DNA from: Elymus sibiricus
Taxonomy: Eukaryota; Streptophyta; Magnoliopsida; Poales; Poaceae
Assembly: GCA_039707655.1 (NCBI GenBank)
Contig: CM077670.1
Location: 147,664,001-147,728,000 of the forward strand
Reading direction: 5' to 3'
Length of the DNA: 64,000 bases
Numbering within the stretch: position 1 is the first letter of the stretch; every line of letters starts with the position of its first letter. The position numbers and the translations under genes were made by a program. Below the pieces are notes generated by a model. That model was not told the DNA's origin, did not search any database, and worked only from the letters and a program-made list of their open reading frames with translations. This document shows positions 23,242 to 34,009 of the stretch, one piece after another.

Positions 23242-24529
23242 TCAACCATAGAAACGTCGGAGTAGCGCTGCATTCCAGGGGTTGGGTTCTAGACGCCCGT
23301 CCTCTGGTTCTCAAATTCGGTACGCGCCTCCGGTGAGGACCTGGTCGATGATGAATGGCCCGTCCCACTTAGGGGAGAGCTTATGCGTCTGCTTCTCCGG
23401 ATGAAGCCGCATGACGAGGTCTCCCTTGTTGAAGTCCTTTGCGCGGACCTCCCTGCTATGGTAGCGGCGAGCTTGTTACTGGTAAATGGAAGATCGTGCC
23501 CGAGCAACGTTGCGTTCCTCTTCTAAGGTGTCCAAGGCATCCTGCCGATCTAACTCGGCTTCCCACTCTTCGTACATGCGTACTCGAGGTGCATCGTGTA
23601 TGATATCGTAGAGGAGCACTGCCTCGGCGCCGTACACCATGAAAAATGGAGTATACCCGGTGGATCTATTTGGTGTGGTGCGCAGACCCCATAGAACAGA
23701 GTCAAGTTCCTATACCCATTTGCAGTCGGCCTCCTTGAGGGAGCGAACTAGCCTAGGCCTGATTCCACTAAGGATTAGTCCATTGGCGCGTTCTATCTGC
23801 CCGTTTGACTGCGGGTGATATACGGATGCGTAGTCGAGCTTGATGCCCATTTTTGCGCACCATGCTTTCACTTCTTTGGCCGTGAAGTCTGTCCCGTTGT
23901 CTGTTATGAGACTATGGGGGATACCATAGCGGTGTACTACCCCTGAGATGAATTCGAGTACGTGGACTGCACCGGCCAAAGTTACTGGTTTTGTTTCGAT
24001 CCACTTAGTAAACTTGTCCACCATGACAAGTAGGTTTTTATTTTTTCTTGACCCACCCTTGAGTGGGCTGACCATATCTAGCACCGGCCAAAGTTATAGG
24101 GATTGTGCGGAGAGCCGCGGGGGGCATGTGGTTTTGTTTGGGGAATACCTGCCAGCCGGAGCAGCGCTGTACTAACGCAGAGGTGTCAGTGCCCACGGTT
24201 GGCCAGTAAAAACCATCTCGGAAGGCCTTGCTAACAAAGGTCCGAGCAGCGGCGTGATGTCCACTCGTGCCGGAGTGGACCTCCTGGAGTAATAATCGTC
24301 CTTCCTCTTCGGAAATACACTGTTGGAGGACGCCCGTGGTGCTTATTTTATAGAGTTCTCCCTCATGAACCTTATAGGCTTTAGATTGCCTTATGATCCG
24401 ATGTGCATCGGTTTGGTCTTCGGGGAGCTCTTTATGGAGCAGGTATGCGAGGAGCGGCTCGGTCCATGGTGCAATAACTGCCATAATTTCATGTAAAGAA
24501 GCTGTTATCTGGACAACTGAGCCGCCCAC
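23242..24529 (-). pseudogene. Integrase of element F
   Basis: The N-terminal part shows SGHHAAARTFVSKAF and VQRCSGW, where the second Cys of the zinc finger is lost. A frameshift near 24060 coincides with a repeated ACCGGCCAAAGTTA word (also near 23971), so a small duplication may have caused it. The core then reads LDMVSP (first Asp), ITDNGTDFTAKE (second Asp) and SNGQIERAN (Glu). Stops follow near 23710, 23478 and 23320. The conserved tail ending in RRFYG stops at 23242. Confidence 0.85.
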
Positions 24530-24565
24530 TACATCTGGCCCGTCGTTGTCTTCGGGCGAGGGGGG

Positions 24566-26500
24566 CTATTTGATGTCGTTTAAATCCGACGTGCCCTTGT
24601 CGTCTTGCCAGACTATGGATGGCTTAAAGAGCCGTTCGAGAAAGGTATTTTCTGGGACTTTTTTCCCACTTGGCACCCATTCAGGCGAGTATATCTGCGG
24701 CCTGGTTGCTATTCGGGGTATATGATGAAATTCAAGCCCCTCGAACTTGGCCGAGATTTGTATGACGGCATTCCGGTAGGCTGTCATTTTTGGGTCCCTT
24801 GCATCGAATTCGCCGTTAACTTGTGATATGGCGAGGTTGGAATCACCTCGGGCCTTAAGACGTTGGACCCCCATGGAAGCTGCTATCCGGAGTCCATGTA
24901 ATAGGGCTTCATATTTTACCGCGTTATCGGAGTCGGTATACATAATTTGTAATACATACCGAATACTATATCCTGTGGGAGAAGTAAGCACTATGCCGGC
25001 CCCTAGGCCAGCAAGCATTTTGGAACCGTCGAAATGCATCGTCCAATGCGAGTAAGTGCTATACTCTCGAGGGAGCTTGGCCTCCGTCCATTCGGCCACG
25101 AAGTCGGCCAACACCTGAGATTTAATTGCCCGGCGCGGTCGGTGAATTATTTCAAATGGTAGGAGCTCTATGGCCCATTTGGCTATGCACCCCATTGCAT
25201 CCCTATTGTTGATTATGTCGCTTAATGGGACGTCAGATGCCACGGTTACGGAGCACTCTTGAAAGTAGTGCTGAAGTTTTCGAGACACCATGAAGATGAC
25301 GTAGGCTATCTTTTGATAGTGGGGATAGCGTGTCTTGCGCGGGGTTAGGACCTCAGAGACGTAGTACACGGGCCTTTGTACCCGGAACTTGTGACCTTCC
25401 ATGTCTCGTTCGACCACGAGTACTGCGCTGACCACCTGGTTTGTGGCCGAGATGTATAATATCATTGGCTCGCATATGCCAGGCGCTGCCAGGATAGGAA
25501 TGGTTGCAAGGAGAGCTTTAATGCCTTCCAGAGCTGCCGCGGCCTCCTCGGTCCATTTGAAGGTCTTTGTCTGTTTTAAGAGTCTATACAGGGGTAAGGC
25601 TTTTTCCCCGAGTCTTGATATGAAGCGACTCAGTGCCGCCACGCATCCTGCCAGCTTTTATACATGCTTGAGCTTTGTTGGTACCTCTAAGCGGTCCAAG
25701 GCTTTTATTTTTGCCGGATTGGCTTCGATACCTCGGCTAGACATGATGAAGCCGAGGAGTTTGCCGGCTGGTACTCCGAAGACACATTTCTCGGGGTTGA
25801 GCTTAATTTGATACTCCCGTAAGCTAGCGAATGTGTCACGGAGATTGTCTACCAATTGTGCGACGTGTTTGGTTTTGACAACCACATCGTCGACATAGGC
25901 CTCAACGGTCTTCTCGATGTGTTTCTCCAAGCATGATTGAATCATGCGTTGGTATGTGGCGCCGGGGTTCTTTAATCCGCAGGGCATCGTATTGAAGCAA
26001 AATGGCCCGTAAGGTGTGATGAATGCTGTTGCTGCCTGGTCAGATTCTTTCATCTTGATTTGATGATATCCTGAGTAGGCATCCAAGAAGCACAGCGAAT
26101 CATGCCCGGCTGTGGCGTCTACAATCTGGTCAATTCGTGGTAAGGGGAAAGGATCCTTGGGGCATGCTTTATTGAGGTCTTTGAAATCGATGCACAGGCG
26201 CCAGCACCTATCCTTTTTTGGTACCAGGACCAAATTGGCAAGCCAATCGGGGTGTTTTATGTCTCGGATGAATCCGGCTTCAAATAATTTGGCATGTTCT
26301 TCGCCCATTGCTTGACGCTTGGGTTCAGAGAAGCGTCGAAGTGTTTGCTTGACGGGTTTGTAGCCTTTCAATATGTTTAGGCTATGTTCCGCAAGCCTGC
26401 GGGGTATCCCTGGCATGTCCGAAGGGTGCCAGGCGAATATATCCCAATTCTCCCTAAGGAAATTACGTAGAGCCTCTTCAATCTCTGGATCAAGGTTCAC
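24566..26500 (-). pseudogene. Reverse transcriptase and RNase H of element F
   Basis: RT (26500-25658) looks nearly intact: KACPKDPFPLPRIDQ, FLDAYSGYHQIKM (catalytic Asp at residue 140), ITPYGPFCFN and AYVDDVVVKTK with an intact YVDD box (residues 202-205). One stop at 25658 separates it from the next frame (25642-24566), which has the RT connection and RNase H: MHFDGSKMLAGLGAG, VKYEALLHGLRIAA and ARGDSNLAISQVNGEF. The RNase H frame runs to a stop at 24566 before integrase. This is the best preserved pol in the window. Confidence 0.9.
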
Positions 26501-27388
26501 CCCTATGGACGCCGATTTGCTTGGTCCGTGGGGTGCACTTGGAATTTGACTATTTCATCGACCGGCTTGAAGGAGGTGGACTTCGGCCGTTTGCCGAGGA
26601 TGACATCATCTCGGTCGACTTCGGCTCGCAATGTGCTCAGTTCCTCGGCTGTGAGGGCTTCGGACAGGGATTCGAGGGCGAGTGATGCCATTTTGTTATC
26701 GGCTTTGAGTGCTTTATTGGGGTCGTTCGAGACGGTGATTATCCCGTTCAGGCCCGGCATTTTGAGTTTCATATAGCCATAGTGTGGTACTGCCTGAAAT
26801 TTGGAGAAGGCGTCTCGTCCCAGGAGGGCGTGATATCTTCGGATCGATGTGGAATGTGATTTCTTCGGATCGGTAGTTATCCGGGGTTCTGAAGACTACA
26901 TCCATGGTTATCTTTCCACTGCAACGTGCCTCTCGCCCCGGTATGATGCCTTTGAAGGTGGCGTTACTCTGTTCGATGCGCGATTTATCGATTTGCATTT
27001 TGTCCAAAGTGTCTGCGTATATCAAATTTAAGCTGATGCCCCCGTTCATTAGTACTTTTCGGAGACGGCGGCTGCCCACAATTGGGTCAAGGACCAGGGA
27101 GGCGGGACACCTGTTTGAGGTTGACCTCGGCTGATATTTACGATCAAAGGTGATGGGCGTGTCTATCCATGTGCCCGTTGGTACCTGACAGATGGAGTTG
27201 ATTTCTCGCAGGGCCCGCTTGCGCTGGTTGTTGGACGTAAAGGTCTCATAGATCATCATGACCTTGGCTTCATCCGAGGATTCTTCTGCGTGATTGGAGG
27301 TGCCCATAAGGAGGGCGGGTCCTCTCTTTGCCACTTGCCTCACTACCCAGCAGTCGCGAAGGCTGTGAGTTGGGCAAGAATTAAGCAA
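26501..27388 (-). pseudogene. Protease region of element F, active site lost
   Basis: The frame 27388-26714 contains VLMNGGISLNLIYADTL, in which the normal DGG(S/T)S active-site motif reads NGGIS at residues 115-119, so the catalytic Asp is missing. ATFKGIIPGREARCSGKI and a conserved TPDNYRSEEITFHI follow. A frameshift near 26770 shifts the reading to 26772-26503, the link to RT. Confidence 0.8.
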
Positions 27389-27539
27389 AATAGCATGTAT
27401 CGGACATGGTTTATCGAGGAGACCATCAAGGGTGATCCCGGGGAGGACCGAAGTTTTCTTCTTTTTCTGAGGTTGCTTGGTCGGTACGGTCCCCGTGCAG
27501 TTTGCGCATCGAGGTGCGGGTCTTTCTCATTTTAATTTG

Positions 27540-28171
27540 TTGTCACATATCGAATCTGTGCTCTTCTTGGCAATCCAAGCATCTTCGATGGTGCAGAACC
27601 TGGACACCAGATCGGACAACTCCGAGAGGTTTTGTACACAGCGGCGGGCGAGGGCGTTCGAGACGCCTTTATCTTTGCATCCGTGCTAAAAAGCTGTTAT
27701 TATATCTGAGTCCTGGTAGTTTGGTATCTTGTTCTTGACCGACAAGAGCCTGGCCCAGAACTGTCTGATCGATTCGTCGTCGAGTTGTTGCACATAGGCT
27801 AGATCCCAGACATCTGGAGGCCCTGAGTAACCGGGGCAGTACTCGATGTGGGAGGTGGGTGGGTGGTTTTCGATCTCTATGGACCGTGGGCCCAAAGACC
27901 TGGTATCTTCATCCCGTGACATGCCTACGGTCGTCGGACCGGCCAAACTGATTTGGAGATAAGATCCATTCGCTATGTCCGGCTGGTCGCCATCTAAATC
28001 GCTTTCCAAGAAATACTTCGGCCCTTCGCCCTTGAAAGGGGGTTCGGCCGGAGCCGGGGAGGAGTCATGGATTACTCCTGATCTGTGGAGACGGAAGGCT
28101 GCTTCTATGATAGAATCTTCAGGTGCGGGAACCATGCCCGTGAGATCAGAATCATGAGCCGATGATCCCAT
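27540..28171 (-). pseudogene. gag of element F, internally deleted
   Basis: The likely start is ATG at 28171 (MGSSAHDSDLTGMVP). The N-terminal acidic part is present, then the frame jumps to a late gag segment (LDDESIRQFWARLLSVKNKI) and stops at 27686, continuing past the stop toward 27540 (RRCVQNLSELSDLVSRF). The usual gag core between these parts is much shorter than in relatives, so an internal deletion is likely. Between 27540 and 27388 the frame is broken several times. Confidence 0.7.
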
Positions 28172-28197
28172 CGATTTTTTTTTATCCCACAGCAGAA

Positions 28198-28216
28198 CTC
28201 TCAATGAAAGCACCAG
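28198..28216 (-). promoter_or_regulatory. Primer-binding site region of element F
   Basis: On minus, directly after the LTR, the sequence reads CTGGTGCTTTCATTGAGA. Its place next to the LTR fits a primer site; I cannot assign the tRNA. Confidence 0.5.
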
Positions 28217-28706
28217 TGTCGGTGTAAAAACAGGCAGACCTCAGGGTAGGGGGTCCCGAGCTATGGATCTCGGAAAGATGGTAATAGGAATAGGGAGACG
28301 ATGTTTACCCATGTTCGGGCCCTCTTGATGGAGGTAAAACCCTACGTCCTGCTCTTGTTTATATTGATGGGGAAGTATCAAGTACAGAGATGATCTACCT
28401 CGAGATCGTATGATCTAGTCCTAAAGCTAGGTGAATGAGATTGTGTTGAGGTCCCCTCTGAGGGCTAAACCCTTTGGCTTATATACACGACAGATAGGGT
28501 ATCTAGGGTTACAAGGTCGGTATCTCGGTCGTGGAGGCGGTAGAAGGAGTCTTGGAGTACGCGCCAAGTCTTCGGTAGATGCAGTCTTGATCTCTTCTCC
28601 TGTGTGTATCTTCCGGAGTCCATCTTGACAAGAATGAGAGCCCAGTTGTCCGGCCCAAGGAATATGAGCCGACTAGGTTAGTACCCCTTAGTCTAGGACA
28701 CCGTCA
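28217..28706 (-). repeat. 5' LTR of element F
   Basis: This 490-bp LTR pairs with 13125-13614 and has TG..CA ends. On minus it would drive gag-pol. TATATA on plus near 28480 lies in a region of both LTRs that may be the core promoter. Confidence 0.9.
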
Positions 28707-28769
28707 GGTAGGAACTAGCTCGCCCCCAGTGTTTGAACCTTTGGGTCTGCCAGAGCCCCGATTCCGACA
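28707..28769 (+). repeat. LTR of element C, second part
   Basis: It continues the LTR that was interrupted at 13124 and ends CCGACA, like the element B LTR at 2508. The next bases TTTGGCA match the first bases of element B's primer site, so this is a 5' LTR with the start of its primer site. Confidence 0.8.
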
Positions 28770-29002
28770 TTTGGCATCGCTATCATAGCCGCAACATATG
28801 CCCGCGCACCCTCAAAGCTGGCGATCTCATCCTGAGAAGGATCATCTCCAAAGAAGGACTCCACAAACTGTCACCCATGTGGGAAGGCCCTTTCAGGGTT
28901 GCTCATGTCTCTAGGCCCGGCACCGCCCGGCTAGAGACGGAGGACGGAGTTCCTGTGCCCAACACATGGAACATCCAACACCTCCGCAAGTTCTACCCGT
29001 GA
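28770..29002 (+). pseudogene. Integrase C-terminal end of element C
   Basis: Right after TTTGGC of the primer site, the frame joins the last part of a Gypsy integrase: KAGDLILRR, LHKLSPMWEGPFRVAHVS, NTWNIQHLRKFYP, ending TGA at 29000-29002. Gag, protease, RT and most of integrase are missing. The joint falls inside the primer site, so one large internal deletion removed nearly the whole coding part of element C. Confidence 0.8.
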
Positions 29003-30181
29003 CCCTCACACGTATGAACGAAGTGGAGCTGTACACGCTCCAGAGCCTCTCATTGCGTTCGCCTAATGGGCCCGTGAGAGCACCCGCGCACGCCTTAGTG
29101 GAAGCCCCATGCTCCGCGCTCGCGGAACGTCCCACGCCATTGGAAGCCCCATGCTCAGCGATGGCGGAACAATCGAACTGAGGGCGCCCCATGGGCTGCA
29201 TCAACCTCAAGCTGACCCGTGCCAGACACGGCAGCCGCATCTTTTTTGGTTGTGTAATGAACCTTATTATTATGTTGTAGTAAAGCTTTATTTCCTATGA
29301 TATTATGTCTTTGGTAAGTCATTTGCTTCAGGAGTGGTGCGCGCTAGCGATCTCCCTCCTGCTCCTCACGCGAGCAGGAGCTGGACACGGTGCCCGTGCT
29401 CGGGTCAGTCCCAGCAGCGCTGCAAAACCCAAGTGATAGAGCTCTGGCTCGCGGGCCTGCTCCCGTGCACGCCACCTCACCAAGGTCCTTGGTGTCTCGT
29501 CTCCTCGCGTGACGCCCATGAGTGAGATAGCAAGCGTGCACTGCTCCCCCGTTCATAAATCTTTGTCATGTAGTTGTACCAGGAATAAGGCGCGCGAAGG
29601 CCTCGCGAGCGTTGCCTCGCGAGGTAACTCATGACAAGACACCCCTGTAAGCCCTCAGGAAGCCTCGCGAGCCAACCTGCGACGGCTGTCACCACCAAGC
29701 GCTAGCGGGAGGCCTCACGAGCAAGAGCCTTGCGAGGTGCACTCCGCGGCCACGACACGCCAAGCGACACTCGAAAAGAGCTAAGTACAAAAACACCTCA
29801 CGAGCCGCTCTTGGTGCCTCTTGAGCTCTCTTCTCCTCTCAACCTCACCGAGTGCTGATGTTTCCTCCTCCGCGCAAGCCGCTTGCACGTCAAAGGGGGG
29901 CTTCCTGAGCATCGCGCCTCAGGAGCCCTTACCGCCCCTCCATGCCCTACACCTCCTAGCCTTGTCTAGGCAATGTGACTTGACATACCAGCGATGGTTG
30001 TAGCCCTCTCGGGGGCTGGGTCCTGACGACATAGAGCATCAAGGCAAACAAATAAAGGAAAATAGGCCTCACGAGGAAGCATACATTGCAGCAAACCATA
30101 AGTACTTAACGCAAAAGACATCGTTCCTACGCCCCCACAGGGCCACGTCGATCTAATACAGGTAAACCAAGGAAAAAGGTC
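29003..30181. other. 3' non-coding region of element C
   Basis: It holds two copies of a GGAAGCCCCATGCTC(C/A)GCG word (29100 and 29142) and many CTCGCGAGG or CCTCACGAG words, the same vocabulary as the B and C LTRs. No coding frame is convincing. Confidence 0.5.
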
Positions 30182-30975
30182 CTAAGAAGTTGGGGCGTCG
30201 CCATCACCGTCGTCATCACCTTCACCGTCGTCGCCCTCGACTCCGCTGGAGCTCTCGGTGCTGCCATGGGAGAACTTCGTGAGCAGGGCGTCCACGTGGT
30301 TCTCCACCGCCTTCCCGAGGCCATCGCGGAGCTCCTCGGGCACGGGGGCTATCACCCTGTCGAAGTCAAAGTTGGGGTCGGCATGGAGGAGGTGGCTGAA
30401 GATGCGCGTCGCCGCCTGGAAGAGGAGGTCGTGGCATTCATCTTCAATGATGATGTCCACCCTCCTGGCACCAGCCTCGAGCCGCTCCATGAGCTTGGTG
30501 AAGAAGTCGATGTAGCTAGCGTCGTAGGTCTCGCGGGGGCCCTCGAGCCTCTCCTTGCAGATGGTGGCTAGGGCATTGCGGGCCTGAAGCTGGAGGGAGC
30601 GGAACATCTTGGCATGCTCGTGCTATCGCCCCCGCGCCTGGTCCGCCCCCAGCCTCACCTACTCGACGACATTGGAGACACCACTCACCTGCTGCTGGAG
30701 GGAGGCTAGCTCCGCCTCGGTGTCGGCCTTGGCCTACAGCGCGGTCTTCCGCCGGTTCTCCGCCTTCGTCAGGACTTCCTTGAAGCCCTCGATCTCCTTC
30801 TAGAGCTCCTCGCGCTTCTCCTTGAAGCGGTCCTCCTGGGCCTTCAGCTTCTTGTTGTGCTCTGTGACGAGCACTAGGCGGTTCTTCTCTATCTTCGCGT
30901 CGGCGTCCTCCTGGGCCTTCTTCTCCTTGGCCTCCAGCTGGGCGTTGGCCTTCTCCATGCGCTTGTTGTTAGCCC
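30182..30975 (-). pseudogene. Antisense coiled-coil gene of element C
   Basis: It reads opposite to the integrase remnant, as in elements A and F. From 30975 leftward one frame encodes a long charged helix (MEKANAQLEAKEKKAQEDAD, NKKLKAQEDRFKEKREEL) with four in-frame stops in the part right of 30608, then an open stretch 30607-30182 with DECHDLLFQAATRIFSHLL and an acidic tail (DDGEGDDDGDGD). The 5' part is cut at about 30978 by another element. Its order (coiled coil, then helical domain, then acidic end) parallels the copies in A and F. Confidence 0.7.
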
Positions 30976-30984
30976 TCGCACTAC

Positions 30985-31098
30985 ATACTGAACCCGATCG
31001 ATCCCTTCGCTGCTAACTAAACTCGACCTATTCCTTCACTGCTAACTGAACCTGATCGATCCCTTCTCGCTGCTTACTGAAGCCGATCGAGGCCTCGT
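30985..31098 (+). repeat. 29-bp tandem repeat, about four units
   Basis: Units follow the pattern TACTGAACCCGATCGATCCC then TTCGCTGC, with single-base changes between copies. They lie next to the possible element end at 30979. Confidence 0.75.
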
Positions 31099-31129
31099 GC
31101 GAGACATAGCTAGCCAGTTGGGTTGCCTC

Positions 31130-31725
31130 TCGATGAACAGTGCTCGTTGCTGCCGCGCCTGCGATACGTAGAACAAGTCAAGACTGTTGTTTCATCGATC
31201 GAGCCCCTTGCGCGAGACATGGTGAGTTGACCTAGCCGGTTGGCTGGCTGTAGATGAACAGTTCCTGTTGCTGCTGCCCACTCATACGCCCCACCCCAGC
31301 TGGTGGGGATTAGATGAACAGTACCCCAGCCGTGTAGGCGGTTGGCACTAGATGAACAAGCCCCGAGGAGACCGTGCCGCGGTACACCACACCCCAGCCG
31401 GTGTTGGGGGTGGATGAACAGGACCCCGTGGAGGCCGTAGGCAGTTGCGGATGAATAGTAGCCCATGGAGGCGCAGTTGGAAGTCGACGGTGGTGAACAG
31501 TAGCCTATGGAGACTTGTTTTGCGGTACACCACACCCCTCCCGATGAACAGGACCCCCGTTTCAACCGTAGGCAGTTGGAGAGAAGTTTGTTTCCTCCGT
31601 TTTGCGGTACGCCAGACCCCACCCGATGAACATGACGCATTCTGACCCAGTCGCTTGGCTCCCGATGAACACGACGTTGTTTCCTCCGTTCCGACCCAGC
31701 TGGTTGGCTGCCGATCAACAGGATG
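31130..31725 (+). repeat. Dispersed GATGAACAG repeat cluster
   Basis: GATGAACAG or a one-base variant appears about 11 times in 600 bp (near 31133, 31253, 31313, 31351, 31411, 31450, 31491, 31541, 31625, 31661 and 31713), often followed by (T/G)ACCCC and separated by stretches rich in CCAGCCGGTTGG. Spacing varies from 36 to 120 bp, so it is not a simple satellite. It could be a subterminal array of a DNA transposon. Confidence 0.7.
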
Positions 31726-31744
31726 CCGTTGCTGCCATCCAGTG

Positions 31745-31865
31745 TAGCCGTACGTATGCATGGCTCTGGTCGTACGTATGCGCGAGTACACGTTCGAGAC
31801 CCCGCCCGTATGTACGTATGTGGCCGTATTTTTGTTCAACGTGGTTATACGTATGTGTACATGAT
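31745..31865 (+). repeat. CGTACGTATG motif cluster
   Basis: Six copies of CGTACGTATG or close forms (TATACGTATG, TGTACGTATG) occur within 120 bp. The word contains the palindrome CGTACG. Confidence 0.6.
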
Positions 31866-32580
31866 TTAGACGGGAGTGCCTGAACTACTACGTCGGGGGC
31901 TCTACTACGACACGTGCTGCTCCTTACACAGCCACGGTACTACTGTTCTCTAGAACCATCGTTGTACTGTGAATGCACGGAAACTACACTTGCGTACTGC
32001 AGACCTGCCTACTACTCTATTCATGCGCGTAGCTGACCTACTCAGCCGCTCCTCTCACGCGCACACTAGCAGCATGTTCATCAGCGACGGTGACGTGCAG
32101 ACTAATCGCGTCAAAGAGGATATTTTTTATAGAGTTTAGAGCTGATCGTAGTGCGACTTTAGAGCCGATCCAATGTAAGGAGCGAAGTCCATGCGTGCAA
32201 TGTACTCTAGTACTATAAGGAGCGAAGTCAATGTGTGCAACGGCACAAGCTACATACTTGAGGTCCAGGGCCATATTGCACTGTTCGCAATGCGGCGCCA
32301 GGCTTTTCTGGCTCCTTCGGCTTAATTGGGAGGCGCTGAGGAAGCATCAAGCGAGGGGTGGCTTGCAGGCGAGAAACGCTGCTATGATATAATAAGTCCT
32401 CTCCCTTCTCACACGACACCTCCTGGCCTGATCGCACGAGAGGCATGAGATGGTGGCGCATGCAAAATATACGGGAGGGAAAACCCGTGCAAGTGGCTTG
32501 GCTATCCGGTGCACCCAGGTTGTGGTGCGACACGTGCATCGGACTTTCAAAAGTCAAACTACCAGTGTACAAAGAAAGTT

Positions 32581-32943
32581 CAAACTAATTTAACATGTAT
32601 ACGTATATTTCAACCATGCCACAAGAAATAATATTATATTTGAATTACAGCTTGACAAACAAAAAGAATATGATTACCACTGATTTTGTTAATGGACAAA
32701 AATTATGGCCCAGTCTAAAATGAGCCATATTCACAATGTAATTTCACTTGTTTGTTTCTAGAGTTCTACTGAAATATTGTGATATGTTTTATGTGTGTGT
32801 ACAATTATCTTTGGTTTTTTCGAGAAGTGTGCTCCAGTAGGTGGAATAGAACCAGACTCTCTCACGCAGGCGGTACGATTAACAGAGTTTTTTTTCGAGC
32901 ACGACGACACAATGTTGCTCGCAGCAAGGTTAACAAAATATAT
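32581..32943. other. AT-rich intergenic sequence
   Basis: No coding frame or clear repeat is seen. A T8 run lies near 32889. Confidence 0.4.
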
Positions 32944-33024
32944 AAAAAACGGCCACCGTGCTTTGGGCGGCTATCGAACCCACAACCATGCATCGAGAGC
33001 TTGACTCCTGCGACCACTACAACA
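32944..33024 (-). repeat. tRNA-like module, possible SINE piece
   Basis: On minus there is a box-A-like TGTAGTGGTCGC (33010-33021) and, about 30 bases further, a box B GGTTCGATAGCC (32969-32980), followed by a T6 run. This spacing is that of a Pol III promoter. The folded cloverleaf is poor, so it is not a functional tRNA gene. Confidence 0.35.
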
Positions 33025-33074
33025 CAATGAAGTATTGCTATTTGTTACTAGTAGATTCTTTGTTATACATATTG

Positions 33075-34004
33075 GAGTATATAACAAAAAACTACCACTT
33101 CCAACTAGCCGTGCCAAGAAACCACCACTCTACAAAAATTAGCAAAAACATACCAAAAATTTCTTAATTTGTGCAAAAAAATTTACTACCAACTGCTGAT
33201 TAGGCTCATTTAAACCCATGTGGCACCTTAAGTCAACGCCGTCTGTTTGACCGGCAAGTTAGGCATTACGACATGTGGGACCTACATGTCAATCTATAAA
33301 AAACCACCAACTCTCCACCTACGCCCGGCCCATCACCTCGTCATCCTCAGCCATGGCAGGCAGCCACCACCGCCGGCAGAACGTGAGGTCAAAAGCACCG
33401 GTGGCGTGGAGCCCATCTTGCGGCAGCCCGGAGGCCAGCTAGAAGCGGCGCTCGCTGCCGCTAGCTAGCCAAGCTAGCGCACAACCTGCTCGCCCGACTA
33501 GCTAGCTTGGCACGTCGGCACAGCGGCTTGCTCGTGCGTGCCATGCTAAGGCCAGCCAGCCGGCTTGGACGGAGGCTAGCGCGGTGCTTGCTCGCCTGGC
33601 GGCCAGTGCCCAACTTGCCTAGCGTCGCGGCGGCCGGCCCATCCGGCGGAGCGGCGGCCAGCTCGCCCATCACCGGCACCGGCGCCGACCACGAATACGA
33701 GCTGTTTGAAATAATGTTCAGGAAAAATGCTTGGAGGAGGAAGAAGAGGATTGATGCTTACATGTGGGTCCCACTTGTCATAACAGTCAACACAACGGTC
33801 AAACAGACGGTGTTGACTTAAGGCGCCTCTTCAGCACGGACGTGTGGGCCAGCCCTATCATAAACGGGTTTAAACGAGCCTAATCGGCACTTGGTAGTAG
33901 TTTTTTCCACGGATAAAGAAATTTTTGGGATGTTTTTGCTAATTTTTGTAGAGCAGTTTCTTGCTAGGGCAGGTTGGAAAGTGGTAGTTTTTGTTAAATA
34001 CTCT
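33075..34004. mobile_element. Long-inverted-repeat element, MULE-like
   Basis: Arms of about 180-220 bp (33075 to about 33290, and about 33770-34004) are inverted copies: CAAAAACTACCACTT, CTACAAAAATTAGCAAAAACAT, GATTAGGCTC, CTTAAGTCAAC and CCGTCTGTTTGACCG appear in both. Between them is GC-rich DNA with ATG and no long intact frame. Long terminal inverted repeats around a small insert are typical of Mutator-like elements, including those carrying gene pieces. No clear 9-bp target duplication was seen. Confidence 0.6.
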
Positions 34005-34009
34005 AGTGC

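Larger units (their letters stand above)
13125..28706 (-). mobile_element. Complete Gypsy element F, Tat-like, with nested CACTA
   Basis: This 15.6-kb element has two 490-bp LTRs (13125-13614 and 28217-28706), a near-perfect target duplication (AGTAG/GGTAG), a primer site beside the right LTR and a purine tract beside the left LTR. Gag, protease, RT, RNase H and integrase are on the minus strand. A spliced antisense gene on plus occupies the 3' part and is itself split by a 5.6-kb CACTA-like insertion. Without that insertion it would be about 10 kb. All genes have lesions, so it is a dead but structurally complete copy. Confidence 0.9.
30979..32580. mobile_element. Unclassified repeat-rich element
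   Basis: It starts abruptly inside the antisense gene of element C with CACTACATACTGAAC, which may be a CACTA-type end, but I find no matching right end. It contains two repeat arrays (listed separately). Between 31870 and 32580 I see no array and no coding frame. The right limit is uncertain. Confidence 0.35.
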
